The notes under the pieces are model-generated. The model had not been told where the DNA came from, ran no database searches, and saw only the letters and a list, made by a program, of their open reading frames with translations. From Pseudomonas frederiksbergensis (GTDB lineage Bacteria; Pseudomonadota; Gammaproteobacteria; Pseudomonadales; Pseudomonadaceae), in contig NZ_CP017886.1 of the NCBI RefSeq assembly GCF_001874645.1, forward strand, positions 5,446,501 through 5,510,500: a stretch of 64,000 bases of DNA. The letters run 5' to 3'. Position 1 is the stretch's first letter. Every line of letters starts with the position of its first letter. Shown in pieces: positions 16,620 to 26,825 of the stretch. The position numbers and the translations under genes are program-made.

Positions 16620-18545
16620 CTACAGTTTGGTGGCCGGTGCGGTTTTGCGTTTGGCGGTTTTACGTTTGTTTTTCCACGGTGTCGCGCGTTTGCCGGCCGG
16701 GCTCGCCGGACCGCTGATGGTCAGGCGCAGACTGGTGCAGCGGCCTACCTGCTTGCTCATCCAGGCGGCTTGTTTGGCGACGAATTCCTCAAGGCTCATC
16801 TCGCTGCTTTGCACCATGTCCAGGGCTTGTTCCCAGATCGCTGTGGTGCCGGGGTCGGCGATGGCTCGGGGCACGGCGTCGATCAGGCTGAAGGCCGGTG
16901 GTGTGGCGGCCAGGGCTTTGCCGTTCTTGGTCAGATAACCTCGATCCAGCAACCCCTGAATGATCCCGGCGCGGGTCGCCTCGGTGCCGATGCCAGTGGT
17001 GTCCTTGAGTTTTTGCTTGAGCAGCGGATCTTCCACCAATTTGGCGACGTTCTTCATCGCCTTGATCAGGTCGCCTTCGGTAAACGGCTTGGGTGGCTGG
17101 GTCCAGAGATCCTTCAGGATCACGTTGGCGATGGCGTAGTCGCACCCTTCAGCCAGTGCCGGAAGCATCTGCGGTGCCGGTGCTCCCCGTCCTTTCGCCG
17201 GCGCCAACGCTTCCGGCAGTGCGCGCTTCCAGCCTGGCTCGACGATCAGTTTGCCCACCGCACGCAATGCTTGCCCGGCGCAGTCAAAGTCAGCCTGGGT
17301 GCGGTCGTATTCATGATTGGGCAGGAACTGCGCCAGATACCGCGCACGGATCAAGGTGTAGACCGCACGGTGCTTGCCGGTCAGGCGTTCGAGGTTTTTT
17401 GCCGCAGCAGTAGGGATGATCCCGTGGTGGGCGCTGACCTTGGCGTCGTTCCAGGCCCGCGACCGGCGTTGTGGCTCAAGGTACTTGAGCAGTTCGCCGA
17501 GGCCCGGATCGGCGCGCCCAAGGGCGGCGAGAATGCCCGGTGCTTCGCTGTGCTGACTCAGCGGCAAGTAGCCACAGTCACTGCGCGGGTAAGTGATGAG
17601 CTTGTGGGTTTCGTACAGCGCCTGGGCCACATCCAGGGTTTCCTGGGCACCGAGGCCGAGTTTTTTCGAGCAGATTTCTTGCAGCGTTCCGAGGTCGAAC
17701 GGCAGCGGGGCGGCTTCGCGGACCCGCTCGGTGCGCAGTTTGACCAGTCGCGCATCGGCAGCGTTGCGCATGGCCGCGGCCGCTGCCTGGGCCAGCACCT
17801 GATTCAGGCAGCGGTCATGCTCGTCACAGACATCCGATGCCGCTCGCCATTGGGCGATGAATGGGGTGTTGTCGTGCAGCAACTGCACCTCGATGGCCCA
17901 ATAGGGCACCGGTACAAAGTCGGCGATGCTGCGGTCACGATCCACCACCAGACGCAAGGTCGGGGTTTGCACGCGGCCAACCGGCAGCACGCCTTGATAG
18001 CCGGACTGACGCCCGAGCAGGGTGAACAGGCGGCTCATGTTCATGCCGATCAGCCAGTCGGCGCGTGAGCGCCCGAGTGCCGAGTGATAGAGGCTAAAGG
18101 TTTCGGCGCCGGGTTTGAGCGTCGCCAGGGCCTTGCGAATCGAAGCATCGTCCAGCGCCGACAGCCACAGGCGCTTGATCGGCCCGCGATAGCGGCAATG
18201 CTCCACCAGCTCACGGGCAATCATCTCACCCTCACGGTCGGCGTCGGTGGCAATCACTAGCTCATCGGCCTCGCCGAGCAGCCGTTTGACCGCTTTGAAC
18301 TGGCTGGCGGTCTTGGGTTTGACGAGCATCTTCCACTTCTCGGGAATGATCGGCAGGTCTTCCAGAACCCAGCGTTTATAGCGTGCGTCGTAGGCATCCG
18401 GCGGTGCGGTTTCCAGCAGGTGACCGATGCACCAGGTCACTGTGACGTCTGTTCCCAGCCAGCAGCCGTCGCCGCGCCGGCTGGCACCGAGCACTGCCGC
18501 AATGTCTTTGGCCTGGGAAGGTTTTTCACAGAGAAACAGCCGCAT
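16620..18545 (-). CDS. topB: DNA topoisomerase III
   Basis: 641 aa, start at MRLFLCEKPSQAKDIA. The TOPRIM domain covers ~1-150 with ATDADREGE (~103-111); the type IA core follows, with GRVQTPTLRLV and active-site Tyr319 in LITYPRSDCGYL. The C-terminus is a short basic tail (KRKTAPATKL) instead of zinc-finger modules. It relaxes and decatenates DNA by single-strand passage. The ribosome site is poor; a further ATG lies 9 bp upstream. It converges on the ABM membrane-protein gene with 8 bp between stops. Confidence 0.96.
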   Translation of the reverse strand: MRLFLCEKPSQAKDIAAVLGASRRGDGCWLGTDVTVTWCIGHLLETAPPDAYDARYKRWVLEDLPIIPEKWKMLVKPKTASQFKAVKRLLGEADELVIATDADREGEMIARELVEHCRYRGPIKRLWLSALDDASIRKALATLKPGAETFSLYHSALGRSRADWLIGMNMSRLFTLLGRQSGYQGVLPVGRVQTPTLRLVVDRDRSIADFVPVPYWAIEVQLLHDNTPFIAQWRAASDVCDEHDRCLNQVLAQAAAAAMRNAADARLVKLRTERVREAAPLPFDLGTLQEICSKKLGLGAQETLDVAQALYETHKLITYPRSDCGYLPLSQHSEAPGILAALGRADPGLGELLKYLEPQRRSRAWNDAKVSAHHGIIPTAAAKNLERLTGKHRAVYTLIRARYLAQFLPNHEYDRTQADFDCAGQALRAVGKLIVEPGWKRALPEALAPAKGRGAPAPQMLPALAEGCDYAIANVILKDLWTQPPKPFTEGDLIKAMKNVAKLVEDPLLKQKLKDTTGIGTEATRAGIIQGLLDRGYLTKNGKALAATPPAFSLIDAVPRAIADPGTTAIWEQALDMVQSSEMSLEEFVAKQAAWMSKQVGRCTSLRLTISGPASPAGKRATPWKNKRKTAKRKTAPATKL

Positions 18546-18642
18546 AACCACCATCAGTCATCAGGGTTTGAGAGGTGCACAGCATGCGCGGTGAGGGCGG
18601 CCGGATCAACCTTTATCTGTATGGATGTACAGTTAAGGCGGG

Positions 18643-18996
18643 CTAGGCCCGCTCGTCCATCAAGAGCGTTTGAATACCGGCGGTTCTGGCTTGTGCGACC
18701 AGCTCTTCGGTGTCTTCGCCGCCGGGCAGCGCAATGACGATATCGGGTCGGCTGTCGCGCAACATGAAGGTGTTACGCAGACGTTCCGCCAGTTTGCCGT
18801 GCTGTTGCCAGTTGGCGGGATAGCGCACGATGTCGGCACCGAGTTCCCGGGCCCAGTCTTCGATTTCGCCGCCGAGGAACTGATTGCCTCCGTGGATCAG
18901 CACGCGCACTTCGTTCAGGCACTGGAAGGCCTCCAGCACTCGGCGGCAGGTACGGGTATCGGCGTAATAGCGCCCGGCACAGATCAGGACGCGCAT
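18643..18996 (-). CDS. DUF2493 (SLOG-superfamily) protein
   Basis: 117 aa. Starts MRVLICAGRYYADTRTCRRVLEAF and contains LIHGGNQFLGGEIEDWARELGADIVRYPANW and IVIALPGGEDTEELV, a Rossmann-like fold of the DUF2493/YAcAr SLOG group that binds nucleotides or nucleotide derivatives; no specific reaction is known. Its first 13 bases overlap the 3' end of the Na/Pi cotransporter gene, so it is translated from the same message. Confidence 0.85.
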   Translation of the reverse strand: MRVLICAGRYYADTRTCRRVLEAFQCLNEVRVLIHGGNQFLGGEIEDWARELGADIVRYPANWQQHGKLAERLRNTFMLRDSRPDIVIALPGGEDTEELVAQARTAGIQTLLMDERA

Positions 18997-20678
18997 CGCA
19001 GTTCATCCTTGTCGCGGGTGGTTGCTGGATGAATATCTGCGAGGTAATTGCTCTCGATATCGCGTTCCCCGGCGCGTTCGAGCACGGGGTAGGCCAGGGC
19101 TGCGATGTGGTGATGCACGCGCCGGTAGTCGCGCAGCAACCGTTGAAAGATGTCACCGGACTCTGCCCAGGCGCTTTTGTCTTCGCGCAAGGCACGAAAG
19201 TGTGCCCGGCTGGCCAGCGCTTCCAGCCTTCTGACCGACTCCTTGCGATTGACCAGATAGTGGGCGGTTGCAAGGTCTTCTCGCAGAAACACGGTAATCG
19301 CCAGACTCAGGCTTTCCAGCAGCTCGTTGTGCAGCGGATAGAGCGTGCCCAGTTCGAAGGCCGAGAAGTTTTCGCCGCGTCGCAGTCGGCGCACCGCTAA
19401 CTGCGCAAGGCTGCTGGAAAGGATGTCCGCGGCGTGTTCCAGGTTGATCACGAACATCAGGATTTCCTGCGAACGATCGGCGTCGCTGTCACTGATGCCT
19501 TCCTGGCCGATATCCGCCAGGTAGGCACGAATCGCTGCGCTCAGCAGGTCCAGGGATTGATCGATCCGCCGTACCTCATCGGCGTTGCTCTGGTCCGAGG
19601 TCTGGAACAGTTGCAGCACGCGGTTGAGCATGATCGAAAGCATGTCGGCCAACCGCAGGGCTTCGCGCGCCGCGTTGGACAAACCGATGTTCGCCACCGC
19701 AAGACCGGCTTCATCCAGATAGAGCGGCATGCCGGGGTCGACATCCTGTTCCGGTTGTCGCAACAGGCGTGTCAGCAGTTTGGCCAGCGGTTCTGTCAGG
19801 CCGATGAACACCAGCGCCAGTACCAGGTTGAAGCTGGTGTGCAGGCCGACCACTCGCAGCGCGGGTGTCAGGTCAGCCATCTGGCTGGTCTGAGCAAGCA
19901 TCGGCACGAACGGCAGGAACACCAGCACACCGATGACCCGCACCAGCAGGTTGCCGACCGGCAAGCGCCGGGCCACGCTGGAACTGGCGTTGAGCACCGA
20001 GGGCAGGGCGCCACCGATGTTCACCCCGAGCACCAGTGCCATGGTGGTCACGGGCGAGAGCAGGCCGGTGCCGGCCAGCGAGGCGATCAGCAACACCACC
20101 GCGACGCTGGAATGGCAGATCCAGGTCAGCAGCATCGCCACTAGCAAGGCAATGACCATGTCGCCATCCAGGCTGTGCATGAGGGCGTGGAAGATCGGTG
20201 TGCCTTCGACCTCTCCCAGCGTCGACCCGAGCATGCGCAGCGCCAGCAGCATCAAGCCCAGGCCAATCAGCGCACAACCGACACTCTCGTAGCGTGAGTC
20301 ATCGCGCAATCGGAAGACGATGAACCCTGCCAGCAGGACGATGGGCGTGACGATCGAAATATCAACGCTGAGCAACTGCACCACCAGCGTCGAGCCGATA
20401 TTGGCCCCGAGCATCACCGCCAATGCAGGCGCAAGGCCCAGTGCCCCGGCGGCGGTAAAGGAGGTGGCCATCAGGCTGACGGCGGTACTGCTTTGCAAAA
20501 TGCCGGTGATACCGACGCCCGACAGCAAGGCCATCCAGCGGTTATTCAGGTTTTTTCCCAGCCAGTGACGCAGCTGCGTGCCGAAGCCACGCAACAGTGC
20601 CGAAGAAATCATATGGGTGCCCCAGAGCAGTAGTGCGATGGAGCCTGCGAGGTTGATCAATAGAGTCGTTCCCGACAT
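18984..20678 (-). CDS. Na+/phosphate cotransporter-family protein with PhoU domain
   Basis: 564 aa. Two Na/Pi-cotransporter repeats: GVGITGILQSSTAVSLMATS and MLGANIGSTLVVQ (~56-100), then ICHSSVAVVLLIASLAGTG and LVLGVNIGGALPSVLNASSS (~187-240); QSSTA and HSSVA are the substrate-site signatures. After the ninth or so membrane span a cytoplasmic PhoU-like helical domain (~340-550) follows. The family moves inorganic phosphate with sodium. GGGAGAG precedes the ATG. It shares a message with the DUF2493 gene. Confidence 0.92.
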   Translation of the reverse strand: MSGTTLLINLAGSIALLLWGTHMISSALLRGFGTQLRHWLGKNLNNRWMALLSGVGITGILQSSTAVSLMATSFTAAGALGLAPALAVMLGANIGSTLVVQLLSVDISIVTPIVLLAGFIVFRLRDDSRYESVGCALIGLGLMLLALRMLGSTLGEVEGTPIFHALMHSLDGDMVIALLVAMLLTWICHSSVAVVLLIASLAGTGLLSPVTTMALVLGVNIGGALPSVLNASSSVARRLPVGNLLVRVIGVLVFLPFVPMLAQTSQMADLTPALRVVGLHTSFNLVLALVFIGLTEPLAKLLTRLLRQPEQDVDPGMPLYLDEAGLAVANIGLSNAAREALRLADMLSIMLNRVLQLFQTSDQSNADEVRRIDQSLDLLSAAIRAYLADIGQEGISDSDADRSQEILMFVINLEHAADILSSSLAQLAVRRLRRGENFSAFELGTLYPLHNELLESLSLAITVFLREDLATAHYLVNRKESVRRLEALASRAHFRALREDKSAWAESGDIFQRLLRDYRRVHHHIAALAYPVLERAGERDIESNYLADIHPATTRDKDELRCAS

Positions 20679-20706
20679 GAGGACTCTCCCTTTGTTGTTT
20701 CATTTT

Positions 20707-20916
20707 CTAACGGACCGCAAGCCGCAGGGCGGTGCGATGTATGGCACTGGAGAACCCCAGCAGGAATCTGATTTCAATGCCGCTCAACCAGCCTCTGGCA
20801 TACAGCCTGACGCTGGCGCAGGTGAGCAGTGTTGCGATTCGGGTCAGGCTCATCACCAGCAGCGCCCGAAGTGCGCGTTTGGCTAGGGCCTTAAGGTATT
20901 GCGCGATGGGTTTCAT
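20707..20916 (-). CDS. Small hypothetical protein
   Basis: 69 aa, basic, with a hydrophobic middle (ALLVMSLTRIATLLTCASVRLYARGWLSGIEIRFLLGF). GGAG is 7 nt before the ATG. It fills the space between mgtA (112 bp upstream on the same strand) and the Na/Pi cotransporter gene (28 bp downstream). I do not recognise it. The good ribosome site and the lack of a better gene on either strand argue that it is real, but a chance ORF is possible. Confidence 0.5.
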   Translation of the reverse strand: MKPIAQYLKALAKRALRALLVMSLTRIATLLTCASVRLYARGWLSGIEIRFLLGFSSAIHRTALRLAVR

Positions 20917-20985
20917 GTCTGTGCTCCATGAAAACTCACAGCGTCAAGGGCGTCGAAGCGGCCCATGACGTCGCCGTTGAGTGAG

Positions 20986-21016
20986 GGCGCGGCCGGCGTC
21001 ACTCGCCAGCCGCGCC
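20986..21016 (-). terminator. 13-bp GC hairpin after mgtA
   Basis: GGCGCGGCCGGCG and CGCCAGCCGCGCC pair over 13 positions (one G-U) around a 5-base loop, 12 bp past the mgtA stop. No T-run follows on the minus strand, so it is either a factor-dependent terminator aid or a 3'-end protection hairpin. Confidence 0.45.
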
Positions 21017-21028
21017 TTGGTCAGGCCC

Positions 21029-23743
21029 TTAGAACCATTGCTTGAAGCGGCGGATGTAGAAGGTCTTCATCAACTGAGCGAACACGCAGTAGCTGAGCAG
21101 AGTGCCCACCAGCCATGGGAAGTACTGCCATGGCAGCGGTTGCAGGCCGACCAGCGTGCCGAGTGGCGAGAACGGGATGTAGATGCCCAGCACCATCACC
21201 AGCCCGGTCATCAGGATCACCGGCAATGCTGCGGTGCTCTGGAAGAACGGAATCTTCTGGGTCCGCAGCATGTGCACTACCAGCGTCTGCGACAGCAAGC
21301 CTTCGATGAACCAGCCCGACTGGAACAGGGTCTGCATTTCGACGCTGTTGGCCGAGAACACGTACCACATCAGCGCGAAGGTGGTGATGTCGAAGATCGA
21401 CGATGTCGGCCCGATCCACAGCATGAAGCGCCCGATGTTTTTGGCGTCCCACTTGCGCGGCTTGCGCAGGTATTCCTTGTCCATCTTGTCCCACGGCAGC
21501 GCCAACTGAGAGATGTCGTACATCAGGTTTTGCAGCAGCAGGTGCATCGCCAGCATCGGCAGGAACGGGATGAAGGCACTGGCCACCAATACCGAAAAGA
21601 CGTTGCCGAAGTTCGAACTGGCGGTCATGTTCAGGTACTTCATGATGTTGCCGAAGGTCTCGCGCCCTTTGATCACGCCTTCTTCGAGCACCATCAGGCT
21701 CTTTTCCAGCAGGATGATATCGGCCGATTCCTTGGCGATATCGGTGCCGCTGTCGACCGAAATGCCGACGTCGGCGTCACGCAGGGCAGGGGCGTCGTTG
21801 ATGCCGTCGCCGAGGAAGCCAACGGTGTGGCCGTTCGACTGCAACGCCTTGAGTACCCGGGATTTCTGCAGCGGCGTGAGCTTGGCAAACACCGTACGCT
21901 CTTCAACCCGCAGCTTGAGGGTCGACTCGTCCATCTTCTCGATGTCTTGCCCGAGCAGCGGCGTGCCAGGCTCCAGGCCGACTTCGCGGCAGATCTTGCA
22001 GGTGACCACGGCGTTGTCGCCGGTCAGCACCTTGACGCTCACGCCCATGTCACGCAGCGCGGCAATCGCCGGGCCTGCGGTTTCTTTCGGCGGATCGAGG
22101 AAGGTCAGGAAACCACGGATCACCAGCTCGCGTTCGTCACTCGTCTTGTACTGGTTTTTGCTCTGGGCCTTCGGGATCTCGCGAGTGGCCACCACCAGCA
22201 CCCGGAAGCCGTCTTCGTTGTACTCGTTGGCCAAGGCCAGCAGTTCTTTGCGACGCGGTTCATCCAGCGCAACGACCACACCGTTCTCGTGGATATGGCT
22301 GGAAATGTTCAGCATCTCCTCGACTGCGCCTTTGCACACCAGCAGATGATCGTCGCGGCTGTCCTTGACGATGATCGACAGGCGGCGACGGATGAAGTCG
22401 AACGGCAGCTCATCGATTTTGCTATAGGCGAACGGGATCTTGAACTTCGGGTTGCGCTCGGCGAACTGCACTACCGCCTGGTCCATCAGGTTTCTCAGAC
22501 CGCTTTGGTGATGGCTGTTGAGCCACGCCAGTTCCAGGATCGAGTCATCGCGCCGGCCGTTGATGTCGACGTGGTGCTCGAGGATGATTTTGTCCTGGGT
22601 CAGGGTGCCGGTCTTGTCGGTGCACAGCACATCCATCGAACCGAAGTTCTGAATCGCGTTGAGGCGCTTGACCACGACTTTGCGTTTAGCCATCGCCATC
22701 GCGCCCTTGGCGAGGTTGGCGCTGACGATCATCGGCAGCATTTCCGGGGTCAGGCCGACCGCCACTGCGAGGGCAAACATGAGGGCATCGCCCCAATCGC
22801 CTTTGGAGAAACCATTGAGCAGGAAGACGATTGGCACCATGACCAGCATGAAACGGATCAGCAGCCAGCTGACGCTGTTCACCCCGCGGTCGAAAGCGGT
22901 CTGCACCCGCGAGCCGACAATGGCTTTGGCCAGCGAGCCAAAGTAGGTACGCGGGCCGGTGGCGACCACCACCGCTCTGGCGGTGCCACTGACCACGTTG
23001 GTACCCATGAAGCAGATGTTCGGCAGGTCCAGCAGGTTGGCCTGATCGGCTGCCGTCGTCGATGCGGACTTCTGCGCTACATTGCCCAGGGTGTCGTATT
23101 TCTCCACCGGCAACGCTTCACCGGTCAACACCGCCTGGCTGATGAACAGATCACGGGATTCGATCAAGCGGATGTCGGCCGGAATCATGTCGCCAGCGGA
23201 CAGCTGAACGATGTCACCCGCCACCAGTTCACGCATCGGTACTTCGCGCAGCTGCGGTTGCATGCCCATTTGCTGGCGGCGCAGCACGGTGGCGGTGGTG
23301 CGGACCATGGCCTTGAGCGCTTCTGCCGATTTGGCCGAGCGGTGTTCCTGCCAGAATCGCAGCAGGCTGCTGAGCGACACCATGGTCATGATAATGATGA
23401 CTTTGGTGAGGTCGACTTCTTCGCCCGCCTGGAGCGGGAGCCAGTAATCGGTCACGAAACTGATGCCTGCCAGTGTCAGCAGGACATAGATGAAAGGGTT
23501 GTTGAGGGCCTGGAGGAACTGGACGATGGCGTGAGGCGGCTTGTCATGGGCCACTTCGTTGAAACCTTCGCGTTGCAGGCGACCTTCGGCATCGAGCTCG
23601 GTCAGGCCGTCGGCGGAAGCTTTCACGTTGGCGAGGGTGACCGCGAGGCCGTTTTGCGCCTCACGGGCGGCGCGCATCGACAGCTTGGTGTCGTCGCTCG
23701 TGGCGCCTTGGGCGTGTTTTCTCGGGTCTTTTACAAGGGTCAT
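21029..23743 (-). CDS. mgtA: Mg2+-importing P-type ATPase
   Basis: 904 aa, P3B ATPase. Landmarks in order: LTGEALPVEK (A domain, ~214-223), phosphorylated Asp376 in LCTDKTGTLTQDK, nucleotide-binding domain ~385-600, GDGINDAPALRDADVG (~660) and the C-terminal membrane bundle. It imports Mg2+ across the inner membrane at ATP cost. ATG 23743 has AGGAG 8 nt upstream; the open frame upstream of it is not needed. The 186 bases before the start hold a short leader ORF containing a hairpin, and a possible PhoP-like site lies beyond. Confidence 0.96.
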   Translation of the reverse strand: MTLVKDPRKHAQGATSDDTKLSMRAAREAQNGLAVTLANVKASADGLTELDAEGRLQREGFNEVAHDKPPHAIVQFLQALNNPFIYVLLTLAGISFVTDYWLPLQAGEEVDLTKVIIIMTMVSLSSLLRFWQEHRSAKSAEALKAMVRTTATVLRRQQMGMQPQLREVPMRELVAGDIVQLSAGDMIPADIRLIESRDLFISQAVLTGEALPVEKYDTLGNVAQKSASTTAADQANLLDLPNICFMGTNVVSGTARAVVVATGPRTYFGSLAKAIVGSRVQTAFDRGVNSVSWLLIRFMLVMVPIVFLLNGFSKGDWGDALMFALAVAVGLTPEMLPMIVSANLAKGAMAMAKRKVVVKRLNAIQNFGSMDVLCTDKTGTLTQDKIILEHHVDINGRRDDSILELAWLNSHHQSGLRNLMDQAVVQFAERNPKFKIPFAYSKIDELPFDFIRRRLSIIVKDSRDDHLLVCKGAVEEMLNISSHIHENGVVVALDEPRRKELLALANEYNEDGFRVLVVATREIPKAQSKNQYKTSDERELVIRGFLTFLDPPKETAGPAIAALRDMGVSVKVLTGDNAVVTCKICREVGLEPGTPLLGQDIEKMDESTLKLRVEERTVFAKLTPLQKSRVLKALQSNGHTVGFLGDGINDAPALRDADVGISVDSGTDIAKESADIILLEKSLMVLEEGVIKGRETFGNIMKYLNMTASSNFGNVFSVLVASAFIPFLPMLAMHLLLQNLMYDISQLALPWDKMDKEYLRKPRKWDAKNIGRFMLWIGPTSSIFDITTFALMWYVFSANSVEMQTLFQSGWFIEGLLSQTLVVHMLRTQKIPFFQSTAALPVILMTGLVMVLGIYIPFSPLGTLVGLQPLPWQYFPWLVGTLLSYCVFAQLMKTFYIRRFKQWF

Positions 23744-23788
23744 TGCGTGTGCTCCTGCCGCAGTCTTGCGGCACGACACACCGGCAAC

Positions 23789-23929
23789 TCAGCTAATTAA
23801 AGGCGAGCTAACGTATGTCGAGTCGCAAGTAAGCGATCGATTCAAGTTGTTGTGTTTTTTATGTTTTAACGTTCGCTGCATGGCCAATATCAAACGGTAT
23901 GCAGCGAACCTACTACTGGCCTCGTCCAT
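23789..23929 (-). CDS. Candidate mgtA leader ORF
   Basis: 46 codons, ATG at 23929 preceded by TGGAG with 6 nt spacing, TGA at 23789-23791, 45 bases before the mgtA start. The product begins MDEASSRFAAYRLILAMQRT and ends YVSSPLIS; it is rich in basic residues in the middle (LKHKKHNNLNR) and has a single proline, so it does not resemble the proline-coded MgtL of Salmonella. An 11-bp hairpin lies inside its codons 7-20. Position, ribosome site and internal hairpin suggest a translated regulatory leader; it has not been matched to anything known to me. Confidence 0.4.
   Translation of the reverse strand: MDEASSRFAAYRLILAMQRTLKHKKHNNLNRSLTCDSTYVSSPLIS
23871..23909 (-). promoter_or_regulatory. mgtA leader hairpin
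   Basis: GTTCGCTGCAT (23871-23881) and ATGCAGCGAAC (23899-23909) form a perfect 11-bp stem with a 17-base loop, 128 bases before the mgtA start and within the leader ORF. It is followed on the minus strand by an A-rich, not T-rich, stretch, so it is not a terminator by itself. Confidence 0.55.
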
Positions 23930-23993
23930 AACGAACTCCAATAAGTTTGTGTTTTAAATAGGCAATAGAAAGTTGCCGAATTCCCTATTAAGG

Positions 23994-24010
23994 AAAACGC
24001 TGGTTAAACC
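23994..24010 (-). promoter_or_regulatory. Possible PhoP-like box upstream of mgtA
   Basis: On the minus strand GGTTTA, five bases, CGTTTT: a direct half-site repeat resembling the (T)GTTTA-N5-(T)GTTTA box of PhoP. PhoP control of mgtA is known in enterobacteria and P. aeruginosa. The match is partial and spacing to a -10 element is unclear. Confidence 0.25.
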
Positions 24011-24661
24011 CGTTGAAGTACTTTCAGATCAACTGAAAGTGCGTGCCCCGAGGGACAGGCCGAGCAATAGGCTGGTCTGTTGCAGGAGGTGCGCGAAGCA
24101 CCAACTCGGCGGTTCCTGGCTTTCGTCGACGCTCCAGCGTTGCTGGAGTTGACCGCTCAACGGACAGACACGCCAAATGGCACGCAGGTGAGTCTGAGTG
24201 CGTGAAGAAGGGGGGAGAACGGAGAGCGAGCCGCCACCACAGGGCGCTCGCGGCAGAGCTTTACGCGCATCGTCGAGGCGAAGGCGCGTACACCGGGCAT
24301 TACAGTAGATTTGAAATTCATAACATGCCTCGCGACCGGACTGGCGCCGGGGAGGCAAGTTACGTTGGAGCATCAAGCTCTGGCGCAGCTCACCCGACCG
24401 AGGTGTCGAGTCCCGTCATTTTCTGGGTTAAGTGCCCAGCTCTGCGAATTCGCATCAGCCAGACAGCGTCTAGATACTGTGTCCATTGGATTCTTTTGTG
24501 AGTTGAAAAAAGGCCTGAGTTACCGGCCCGCGCAATGTACTGAGGCAGGCCGTTGAAGTCAACCTTAAAACTACTCTGTTAAGGGTTTAGACAGATAAGG
24601 ACAGTGCAGAAGGGACGATCAGAATCATTGCAGTCGATCATTATCGATGTGGCCGCGCGAA

Positions 24662-24696
24662 GTGCTCATGACACGACGACTGAATGTCATGAGCAC
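24662..24696. terminator. 12-bp perfect hairpin after the glycine-zipper gene
   Basis: GTGCTCATGACA and TGTCATGAGCAC pair completely around an 11-base loop, 20 bp past the stop of the minus-strand gene. There is no T-run on the minus strand, so termination is inferred from position only. Confidence 0.4.
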
Positions 24697-24716
24697 AAGG
24701 GATTGCCGTGTAAAGC

Positions 24717-25070
24717 TTAATGACTCATGTGCCGGGAAATATCCCGGTAAGTATCGCTGTCAGTTGCCGCCAACAGCTGGCTACCGTCCTTGAAGGTGGC
24801 GATGAAGGTGATCTCGGTCTCCTTGCCAGCCATCAGGTAGCCTGCGATCGCCCCGACGGGGCCGAGCAGCATGGCGCCGGCGATGCCGTAGCCAATGGCA
24901 TCCTTGTTGGTAACGGAGTCCTGGGATGCAACCTCCAGGTTTCTGAACGCCGAGGCTTGCACTTTGACCCCGGGCGCTGGATTGGAAAGCGTTTTCAGTC
25001 TGAACGCCCCTTCGTAGTACTCGCTATCGCCTTGTAGAAAATTGCCAGCCAAAACGTTGATTTTTGCCAT
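24717..25070 (-). CDS. Hypothetical protein with glycine-zipper segment
   Basis: 117 aa from MAKINVLAGNFLQGDSEYYEG; AAGGATGG precedes this ATG by 6 nt, whereas upstream in-frame starts lack a site. Residues ~67-90 (IGYGIAGAMLLGPVGAIAGYLMAGK) form a glycine-rich hydrophobic hairpin flanked by beta-rich parts (EITFIATFKDGSQLLAATDSDTY). No signal peptide. I do not recognise a named family with certainty; the layout resembles small proteins with a glycine-zipper insert of unknown function. Divergent from aprA. Confidence 0.75.
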   Translation of the reverse strand: MAKINVLAGNFLQGDSEYYEGAFRLKTLSNPAPGVKVQASAFRNLEVASQDSVTNKDAIGYGIAGAMLLGPVGAIAGYLMAGKETEITFIATFKDGSQLLAATDSDTYRDISRHMSH

Positions 25071-25346
25071 GGTGAACCATCCTTGCCCGATGACTACCGG
25101 ACTCAACATCTCGCGCTTGCAGAAGGTGGTCGTCAATAAGCTGGCGATGAAGGGGCGTACCGTCAGTCCGGCCAAAAAGAGCCATGGCGCTTTGCCCTTG
25201 AGCGGCCCGCTATCTAAAAATTCAATAGCCCCACGGCTTCAAACTGTGTCAGTTTCGTTACGCCTTCAACAGGGCGAGTGATAGGACGATCTCGCGAAGG
25301 GGTCGCCGTGGTCTATCGGAACCGACTATTTGAAACAAGGACGTAA

Positions 25347-26783
<1,437 letters not shown>

Positions 26784-26825
26784 ACTCTGCTGACAGGGAC
26801 CGCAGACGCGGTTCTGTGCAGTGAA

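Larger units (their letters stand above)
23930..24716. other. Long intergenic stretch without a confident gene
   Basis: The stretch separates mgtA and its leader from the glycine-zipper gene. It holds an 8-bp inverted repeat ACTTTCAG/CTGAAAGT (about 24020-24040), the possible PhoP-like box, a 12-bp hairpin near 24662, and overlapping frames on both strands of up to 150 codons with unusual Arg/Ser/Cys-rich composition. The 115-codon minus frame 24029-24376 (QSGREACYEFQIYCNAR) lacks a good ribosome site and reads like translated non-coding DNA. A structured RNA or a long 5' leader is possible but not shown. Confidence 0.5.

Noticed and set aside
16614..18068. 484-codon open frame on the plus strand
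   Set aside because: Antisense shadow of topB.
20981..23800. Open frame of 939 codons on the plus strand
   Set aside because: Exactly antisense to mgtA; rich in Gln, His, Arg and Val as expected from the opposite strand of a high-GC gene. No domain seen.
24020..24040. ACTTTCAG/CTGAAAGT hairpin considered as a terminator
   Set aside because: No T-run on either side and no gene ending next to it.
24029..24376. 115-codon minus-strand ORF upstream of mgtA
   Set aside because: Poor ribosome site, odd composition and no recognised domain; kept only as part of the unexplained intergenic stretch.
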